Positions 63,735 through 64,000 of a stretch of 64,000 nucleotides of DNA are shown here, piece by piece. The stretch covers positions 52,002,297 through 52,066,296 of the forward strand of contig CM045738.1 of assembly GCA_024760905.1 (NCBI GenBank), in the 5' to 3' direction. The notes beneath the pieces were generated by a model that saw only the letters and a program-made list of their open reading frames with translations, made no database searches and was not told where the DNA came from. The position numbers were made by a program, and so were the translations under genes. The stretch's first letter is position 1. Each line of letters begins with the position of its first letter. This stretch comes from Plotosus lineatus (taxonomy: Eukaryota; Chordata; Actinopteri; Siluriformes; Plotosidae).

Positions 63735-64000
63735 GGGTGAAAGGCCCTCAACGGATTAGCCGTTGAAAGCATGCGTCTATTTGGGTGAAAGGCCCCCAAT
63801 ACGCTGAGGTATTGGAAGCATTATTTGGGTGAAAGGCCCCCAACACGCTGAGGTGTTGGAAGCATTATTTGGGTGAAAGGCCCCCAACACGCTGAGGTGT
63901 TGGAAGCATTATTTGGGTGAAAGGCCCCCAACACGCTGAGGTGTTGGAAGCATTATTTGGGTGAAAGGCCCCCAACACGCTGAGGTGTTGGAAGCATTAT
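63735..64000 (+). repeat. tandem hairpin array in the retroviral leader
   Basis: Six units, each opening GGGTGAAAGGCC, start at 63735, 63783, 63827, 63871, 63915 and 63959; the first step is 48 bases and the others exactly 44. Every complete unit holds a 7-bp perfect stem: TCAACGG/CCGTTGA in the first, CCAATAC/GTATTGG in the second, CCAACAC/GTGTTGG in the rest, with loop GCTGAG in all but the first. The sequence differences keep pairing. The array runs off the window end. As 44 is not a multiple of three, it is not a protein repeat. Confidence 0.95.

Larger units (their letters stand above)
62651..64000 (+). mobile_element. endogenous retrovirus, 5' end (continues past window)
   Basis: A 5' LTR (62651-63353), an 18-base primer-binding site for tRNA-Pro (63358-63375), a splice donor (63464) and a leader with a tandem hairpin array. 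No gag frame is reached before the window ends. Use of tRNA-Pro is typical of gammaretrovirus-like elements and is also reported for some fish retroviruses. State of the coding genes is unknown. Confidence 0.9.

Noticed and set aside
63735..64000. CRISPR array
   Set aside because: Period is regular, but the units are contiguous with no unique spacers, and the context is a eukaryotic retroviral leader.

Overview
This window is eukaryotic and almost certainly from a teleost fish. It contains split genes with spliceosomal introns, Rex3-type and other RTE retrotransposons, L2/Rex1-like LINEs, tRNA-derived SINEs, Tc1 and pogo/Tigger DNA transposons, (GT)n/(AT)n microsatellites and the start of an endogenous retrovirus with a tRNA-Pro primer site. 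No bacterial-type operon, CRISPR array or rRNA gene is present.

Two host genes lie head-to-tail on the + strand. The first is the 3' end of an Sp1-type zinc-finger transcription factor: two coding exons, 8188-8381 and 9065-9309, carrying all three C2H2 fingers and the Sp1-type C-terminus. Its upstream exons are not in the window. The second is a complete six-exon vps72 gene (YL1, subunit of the SRCAP and TIP60 chromatin complexes), spanning 10911-40467 and encoding 353 residues when the exons are joined in phase. Intron 1 of vps72 appears to use a GC-AG splice pair.

Almost everything else is mobile DNA, much of it nested. 1-8.1 kb: a Rex3 fragment, then a GGATCCC-ended TIR transposon broken up by a 3.4 kb L2/Rex1-like LINE and a SINE. 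11.0-23.2 kb (vps72 intron 1): an old LINE piece split by a TIR transposon, which itself contains a THAP-domain transposon holding a SINE, plus an RTE copy; three more RTE copies follow, all antisense to vps72. 24.2-39.5 kb: a 5'-truncated RTE with a 493-codon frame, a long inverted repeat, further LINE copies, a split Tc1 remnant and another RTE lineage inside a pogo-like element. 40.7-46 kb: a Tigger element inside a second pogo-like element. 47-50.3 kb: an L2/Rex1-like LINE with a nested RTE tail. 54.4-58.6 kb: broken RTE pieces, a Tc1 element and an adjoining MITE that share one TA. 59.7-62.6 kb: LINE and Rex3 pieces. 62651 to the end: a 5' LTR, primer-binding site, splice donor and a tandem array of hairpins at the start of an endogenous retrovirus.

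The points most worth following up are the 44-nt hairpin array in the retroviral leader, whose stems differ between units by compensating changes; a SINE family that looks like a tRNA head joined to both the 5' and the 3' end of the resident RTE LINE, with one copy carrying a different LINE tail; and the GC-AG intron in vps72. Family assignments rest on recognised protein motifs and repeat-to-repeat comparison within the window; no database search was run.
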